Virus record (IMG/VR): IMGVR_UViG_3300010885_055964 | Location: 62,001-126,000 of that record | Length of the DNA: 64,000 nt | Origin: a virus | Direction: 5' to 3' (one strand) | Shown: in pieces, positions 59,701 through 64,000 of the stretch | Layout of the letters: each line of letters opens with the position of its first letter | Position numbering within the stretch: position 1 is the stretch's first letter | Made by a program: the position numbers and the translations under genes | Notes under the pieces: model-generated | The model's input: only the letters and a program-made list of their open reading frames with translations | The model's database searches: none | Told to the model about the DNA's origin: nothing

Positions 59701-60267
59701 ATGGGAGTATTTTATACTGGACATGATATAGCATTAGCCGAGGAATGTGAGCTACAATTACCGGACGGACAATTCGTCAATTTTCAGTTCGCTCCAAGAA
59801 TATTATCAGACAATAGAAAGGGAAATTGGAACGAAGGGGAACAGCGGGGCAAAGAACCTGTGGCTGTTTTTCAGAATTCAGGCCAAAGAGAGATGACCAT
59901 GTCTTGGTGCTATATAGTAGATGGGGCTAATTGGACTACTGAAGCAGTCGTATATGAAATAAAGAGGATAAGAGGATATTTCGCGAACGTGTTAGAGCCA
60001 AATGCTGAACAAAGGTCACTAATATGTGGGTTTAAATATGGGTTATACGGAAATCAACAAAGGTTTTCAGCAAGAATTAAATCAATAGATGTAAAGCATG
60101 GTGATACTTTGGTTATACCGAGTGTCGGAGGAATTCCAGACACTACTAAGGCTTTTCCATTAAAATCCGACATAACTATCGATTTGAGATTATGGACTAA
60201 AGGTGGTGATAGAAAAGTGCAGGATTTAAAAGGATTGATTACTAAAGAGACAGTTGACTGGTACTAG
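59701..60267 (+). CDS. probable baseplate / tail-tube-adaptor protein
   Basis: 188 residues, AAGGAG upstream. A beta-rich protein (ECELQLPDGQFVNFQFAPRI, YGNQQRFSARIKSIDVKHGD, ITIDLRLWTKGG) with a helix in between. Its position, after the tape measure gene and before gp53-like and spike genes, matches the T4 gp48/gp54-type tube-baseplate junction proteins. No stronger evidence. Confidence 0.5.
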   Translation: MGVFYTGHDIALAEECELQLPDGQFVNFQFAPRILSDNRKGNWNEGEQRGKEPVAVFQNSGQREMTMSWCYIVDGANWTTEAVVYEIKRIRGYFANVLEPNAEQRSLICGFKYGLYGNQQRFSARIKSIDVKHGDTLVIPSVGGIPDTTKAFPLKSDITIDLRLWTKGGDRKVQDLKGLITKETVDWY

Positions 60268-60277
60268 GAGATAAAAA

Positions 60278-60595
60278 ATGGCGGAATTCGACGAGTTTTC
60301 CAGATATAGATCCACCGAGCCTATATTTTATGATGATAATGAGACATTAGGCACGTGGGCCAAACCAGCTTTCTTATTAAATAGACCTAAAGAAGATCAA
60401 ATCGGAGTATTTAGGGTAACATCAGCTGTTGAAGGCAGACCAGATAAAATAGCCAATCAATTGTATGGTTCTCCACTGTTGGATTGGGTGCTGATCTCCT
60501 TCAACAATGCTAGGTCTGTTCTCAATTGGCCAAAGTCTGGTACCGCTATAGAATATCCGATTAAGTCAATCGTGATCCCGGAGATCGTTGGATGA
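60278..60595 (+). CDS. gp53-like baseplate wedge protein
   Basis: 105 residues, AGGAG upstream. VEGRPDKIANQLYGSPLLDWVLISFNN and a Trp-Pro (LNWPKSG) followed by EYPIKSIVIPE fit the T4 gp53 / LysM-type tail protein pattern, in which a small LysM-like fold joins wedge parts. It overlaps the spike gene by four bases (ATGA). Confidence 0.65.
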   Translation: MAEFDEFSRYRSTEPIFYDDNETLGTWAKPAFLLNRPKEDQIGVFRVTSAVEGRPDKIANQLYGSPLLDWVLISFNNARSVLNWPKSGTAIEYPIKSIVIPEIVG

Positions 60596-62724
60596 GTGAT
60601 AATATCAATGTGATATGGAATAAATTCTTTTCGCATAGAACTCGTACATTATGGGACAGATTTCCAGGATATTATAGAGCGTTGGTAGTAGAGACTAATG
60701 ACCCTCTAAATATGTATAGGGTTAGATTTAAATGTCCTGATATGCATGATTTTGATCTAGAACCAGATTGGTGTCCTTGGGCAGTGTCGTGCTTTGATTT
60801 GGGCGGTAAGAAAGCTGGCAGGTGGGTAGCACCTTGTATCGGTGACTGGGTTTGGATCACGTTTGAACGGCAGCATCCATACGGACCAATATGGACTGGT
60901 TTTGCTGATCCTACCAGAAGAAGATTTTATGCTTATCCTCAGGTGTTCGGCATTACACCTCTCAGTGTAAATGAAGAGGGTAAAAAAGATCTAAGACCCA
61001 AAGATTATGACACAAAATACCTCCCTAAAGATGGGAGGCCCATGAGCCATGGGTGGGCAGATCGATATGGCAATTTAGAATTACATTCTGCTGTAGGATT
61101 CTATCCAGCAGAGCATCAAGACCCTCCTCCTCCATCTGATCATGATGCGGTATCTGGTTCTGGGTTCAAGCAGAAGAGAAAAGAACCTTTAGTTAATGAT
61201 CCAGATAAGAAGTATATGGCTCGGGTCACTAAATATGGCCATATTTTTATAATGGGAGATCAGGGTTATCATTGGAAGAAGGATGAATCGCAAGATATAG
61301 GCGAATTCCATGGAGATGCGAAGAAGGATGAAAAATTCGAAACCAAGAGGTGGTTATTTTTACAACGGCTACTGAATGACAATAAGCCTAGAGCTAGTAT
61401 GAACGGTGGTGATCAGCGGAAACAGTTGATGATGACTAGGTATGGTCATCGTATAGAGATGAGGGACGTAGGTTGGGCTCAACAAGGGCCAATTGCTTCA
61501 CAATCTAGACAAGGTGAATTCGGCCCAGCTACTACGTTATCTCAAGAGTCTAATGTAGATCATAGATGGATCAAGATAAGAACCAAAGGCGGGATGTTAT
61601 TCCAAGCTTATGACAAGGGCTTTAACCCAGATAAAGACATATTTATCAAGCGTAAATTATTAGAAGAGTCAGGAGCCAAAAGCGAGCTAGAGGACAAATA
61701 TTGGAAAGATCGTGACGCCAGATGGATGAGAATGGTCACTCGTTATGGCTATAAATTCGTGTTGGATGATCGTGGCAGTAATGAAACAGATGCACGAAGA
61801 CGTGAGCTGCCAAGAGGTATGGGTATATTGATCAAGGGTAGAAGATCCCCATCAGCTAAGAATTTGCCTAGACGAGGTAATAGCAGAGGCTTTCATTGGG
61901 AGATAAATGAAAGAGATGATGCAAACCATACTACTTGGTGTACGCCACTAGGGCAAGCAGTAGAACTCAATGACAGATATCAATATGTGATTATGACATC
62001 ATCGCTAGGTAAAAAGTGGGTATCTAAATGGAGGCATGTAAAAGATAATGAATTTTTAAAAAAGCCTGTGATGATACGTGATCCAGAAATGACCACGCAT
62101 CATATGAAAATAGATCATGACAATGAGTATATTCGCTTCAAGACAAGAGCAAATAATGGTAGCAAACCTATTAAACCGGCTAATCCTAGTATGGTAGGAG
62201 CCGGTGAAATAAATCAAGGGGTAGAGGCTAGAGATGGACGTAAGGGTGATGGAGCTTGGGTGGAAATAGTGGACTGCCAACATAGGGGTATGTGGTTTTC
62301 AAAGAAATACAATATAGGCATTTGGAGAGCTAGAAAAAAGAGAAAAATGTATCAGTGGATGGACGAATCTGCGAGAAAGATAGTTATATTTAACGACGAG
62401 TCGAATGGCAGAATACAAATATTCGCTAATGGTGAAGTAAGCCTGACATCTAATCGTGACATTAATATTAGGGCAGATAGGAATATATTAATGAGGGCTG
62501 GTAATAATATATTCATGCAGGCGGGCGGGTCTAAATTTTCTATCTTACCGAGTGGAAGGATCAGTTCTAATACTGTTATCTTTACCAGAGGTGTTATAAC
62601 CCCTGTTAATGGTGGTACGGCTGTTTCAAGAAAAGCAAGTCCCGATCCTCCACCCAAATTAGAGCCTAGTGATAGAGGTAAAACATACAATAAGCCATAT
62701 GAAGCTTCGGAGGATGTCGAATGA
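60592..62724 (+). CDS. baseplate central spike protein (gp5/VgrG-like)
   Basis: 710 residues. Residues about 20-110 form an OB-fold (YYRALVVETNDPLNMYRVRF, WCPWAVSCFDLGG, GDWVWITFERQHPYGPIW), as in gp5 and VgrG. A long charged middle follows with repeated MTRYGHRIEMRD / VTRYGYKFVLDD-like units. The C-terminal part (GRIQIFANGEVSLTSNRDIN, ILMRAGNNIFMQAG) is a repetitive beta-helix needle. No lysozyme domain is recognisable, unlike T4 gp5. It would pierce the outer membrane at contraction. Confidence 0.8.
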   Translation: MSDNINVIWNKFFSHRTRTLWDRFPGYYRALVVETNDPLNMYRVRFKCPDMHDFDLEPDWCPWAVSCFDLGGKKAGRWVAPCIGDWVWITFERQHPYGPIWTGFADPTRRRFYAYPQVFGITPLSVNEEGKKDLRPKDYDTKYLPKDGRPMSHGWADRYGNLELHSAVGFYPAEHQDPPPPSDHDAVSGSGFKQKRKEPLVNDPDKKYMARVTKYGHIFIMGDQGYHWKKDESQDIGEFHGDAKKDEKFETKRWLFLQRLLNDNKPRASMNGGDQRKQLMMTRYGHRIEMRDVGWAQQGPIASQSRQGEFGPATTLSQESNVDHRWIKIRTKGGMLFQAYDKGFNPDKDIFIKRKLLEESGAKSELEDKYWKDRDARWMRMVTRYGYKFVLDDRGSNETDARRRELPRGMGILIKGRRSPSAKNLPRRGNSRGFHWEINERDDANHTTWCTPLGQAVELNDRYQYVIMTSSLGKKWVSKWRHVKDNEFLKKPVMIRDPEMTTHHMKIDHDNEYIRFKTRANNGSKPIKPANPSMVGAGEINQGVEARDGRKGDGAWVEIVDCQHRGMWFSKKYNIGIWRARKKRKMYQWMDESARKIVIFNDESNGRIQIFANGEVSLTSNRDINIRADRNILMRAGNNIFMQAGGSKFSILPSGRISSNTVIFTRGVITPVNGGTAVSRKASPDPPPKLEPSDRGKTYNKPYEASEDVE

Positions 62725-63446
62725 TAATTAATTATCCTACTGGATTGTATAATACCGTAATACCTTCAGATACTGAATCTGGCAATGTTACATTCACTGT
62801 TAGTAACCAGATGCCACCTCGTACTGATTTATTATACCCCAAGATACCCAAATCACTAGTGGGTAGAATTAAAGACCGTCGTTCGAGAGAGTTATTATCG
62901 AGACGTGCTACCATGGGTGAACTGGCATTCACTGTCACTAAATCTACCAGGGCCGAATTAGGCAACACAGAACGTGTATACGCTACTGGGCAGATATTAG
63001 ATTTCAACGATGATCCTATCAAAACGATCGAACCAATGTTGGTGGCTGATAAGACAGAGATAGTTCATGATTCATCCCAGATCAATTATAGAGGTCTAGA
63101 TATATTACAACAGGACGTTGACACTATACAGGCTAATGCGTTGGTTATTTATGAAAAATTAAAAAAACAATTAAATGTTATAATCCGTAAGCGGAAAGGC
63201 AATGAGGAGTTGATAGTCACTAATCAGAAAATAGTCAATGATGCCGATCGAACAATTAGTGCCTTAACTATCGTTAATAAAATCGAATATAATTCAGATA
63301 TAAATGGAATAATAATCAAAGCAAAGGCCAAAAAAGCAGACGCATCTAAGAAGATAGACCAAGCGATTATTATAGCGAATAACCTGGCTGTTCAAGCAAC
63401 AGCGATACAAGATCAAATAAGAGAGATATCATTGGTGATCAAATGA
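62721..63446 (+). CDS. coiled-coil structural protein
   Basis: 241 residues. A beta-rich N-terminal third (GNVTFTVSNQMPPRTDLL) is followed by an extended coiled coil (about 120-240, TIQANALVIYEKLKKQLNVI, KKADASKKIDQAIIIANNLA). It overlaps both neighbours by four bases, placing it within the baseplate operon. A wedge or spike-associated role is likely; no family name. Confidence 0.55.
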   Translation: MIINYPTGLYNTVIPSDTESGNVTFTVSNQMPPRTDLLYPKIPKSLVGRIKDRRSRELLSRRATMGELAFTVTKSTRAELGNTERVYATGQILDFNDDPIKTIEPMLVADKTEIVHDSSQINYRGLDILQQDVDTIQANALVIYEKLKKQLNVIIRKRKGNEELIVTNQKIVNDADRTISALTIVNKIEYNSDINGIIIKAKAKKADASKKIDQAIIIANNLAVQATAIQDQIREISLVIK

Positions 63447-63832
63447 CAGCCACATATTATGGTTTTAATCCTCCATTTTTGGGCGGCCCTCAAAACATTA
63501 TGTCTAGGCAAGAAGATGATAGATTAATAAAGAATGATATATTACAATTATTGTTAACTGTGCCGGGTGAAAGGGTAATGAGGCCTGATTACGGTGTGAA
63601 TTTAAGGAATTTTGTATTTGAGCAATTGGTCGATCGTGATTTGAGTCAATTGAGACAAGAGATAATCAGAGGCATAACAGAATTCGAACCACGAGTAGAC
63701 GTGGAAGAAGTAGTTCTTAAACGGCAAGATGATTCGAATAAGTTAACTATAAGATTGATAGTGACTTTAAAAAAAGATCCACGCAGACAATTGACCATAG
63801 AACAATTTATTAATTTATCAACACAGGCTTAA
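63443..63832 (+). CDS. gp25-like baseplate wedge protein
   Basis: 129 residues. RVMRPDYGVNLRNFVFEQLV is the signature of the gp25/GPW family (RxPxYG...L...F), followed by a helix (LRQEIIRGITEFEPRVDVEEV) and beta strands. In contractile tails it joins the sheath to the wedge and starts sheath assembly. It sits between the spike region and the gp6-like gene, the usual order. Confidence 0.9.
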   Translation: MTATYYGFNPPFLGGPQNIMSRQEDDRLIKNDILQLLLTVPGERVMRPDYGVNLRNFVFEQLVDRDLSQLRQEIIRGITEFEPRVDVEEVVLKRQDDSNKLTIRLIVTLKKDPRRQLTIEQFINLSTQA

Positions 63833-63843
63833 GGTTATTAAAA

Positions 63844-64000
63844 ATGGGCGACATACAGAAGACATTATTTGATCTGCCAAACGAGCCAGAGCAGTTTGGT
63901 GTTATATTAACCCCAGCTAAATTGAGAAGGATTGACTTTAGTGGGTTGGATTTCACAACAGCTAGAAGGGCGATAATAGAGTATATCAAGACATACTATC
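63844..64000 (+). CDS. gp6-like baseplate wedge protein (N-terminus, partial)
   Basis: The frame runs off the right edge. The visible 52 residues include LRRIDFSGLDFTTARRAIIEYIKTYY, quoted as IDFSGLDFTT and EYIKTYY, a typical gp6/J-type start (FsgLDFdt...Y). Following a gp25-like gene, this is the standard wedge order, so the identification is strong despite the truncation. Confidence 0.8.
   Translation, partial: MGDIQKTLFDLPNEPEQFGVILTPAKLRRIDFSGLDFTTARRAIIEYIKTYY

Noticed and set aside
60592-62724. Lysozyme domain in the spike protein, as in T4 gp5
   Set aside because: No Glu-Asp-Thr catalytic pattern or lysozyme-like segment could be seen between the OB fold and the needle.

Overview
This window is a gene-dense stretch of a large tailed-phage (myovirus) genome, or of a closely related provirus. 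It holds a nearly complete replication/recombination set followed by a contractile-tail set: sheath, several tube-like proteins, a tape measure, hub, spike and gp53/gp25/gp6-type baseplate wedge proteins. It is not a close T4 relative. The recombinase is of bacterial RecA type and the polymerase is a short, very divergent family A enzyme, but the single-strand binding protein, endonuclease VII, co-chaperonin and baseplate genes have the T4-like layout. No terminase, portal or major capsid gene was recognised, so these should lie outside the window. Most of the DNA is AT-rich, with short intergenic gaps and many ATGA-type start/stop overlaps. The host cannot be read directly. A GC-rich tail-fibre block, an apparent twin-arginine leader and a Cys/Val-Lys-Ala-Pro secreted protein are compatible with a high-GC environmental host, possibly a planctomycete; this is only an inference.

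Layout. 1-4.4 kb: mixed-strand accessory genes (HD-domain-like protein, uracil-DNA-glycosylase-like Fe-S protein, zinc-finger protein). 4.4-12.5 kb: replication/recombination operon (RecA, DnaB/gp41-like helicase, GroES-like co-chaperonin, family A polymerase palm, UvsY-like protein, gp32-like SSB, a strong terminator, then a flap/5' exonuclease). 12.5-24.2 kb: an island rich in carbohydrate-active genes (two sulfotransferases, five glycosyltransferase-like proteins, a 2OG-Fe(II) oxygenase), mixed with endonuclease VII and small zinc-ribbon or membrane proteins. 24.2-31.3 kb: accessory genes, a degenerate tRNA-like sequence, tRNA-Glu, a GATase-like protein, and a reverse-strand pair of an adenylate-forming enzyme and a methyltransferase-like protein. 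31.3-36 kb: neck and fibre proteins. 36.1-41.3 kb: a sharply bounded GC-rich tail-fibre/adhesin cassette that includes a small sulfotransferase. 41.3-64 kb: neck completion, sheath, three tube-like proteins, a gp26-like protein with a probable +1 frameshift extension, a PAS-domain protein, a TOPRIM primase, a reverse-strand hub, a very hydrophobic tape measure and the baseplate.

The points most worth follow-up are: the probable programmed +1 frameshift at TTTTTTC (49279-49285); the adenylate-forming/methyltransferase-like pair; the imported fibre cassette with an embedded sulfotransferase and a gene cut at its right edge; the divergent polymerase motif B; the roughly 870-residue hydrophobic block of the tape measure; and the shared DGG[S/E][F/Y] C-termini of three consecutive fibre proteins. 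All calls were made by reading the sequence, without database searches.
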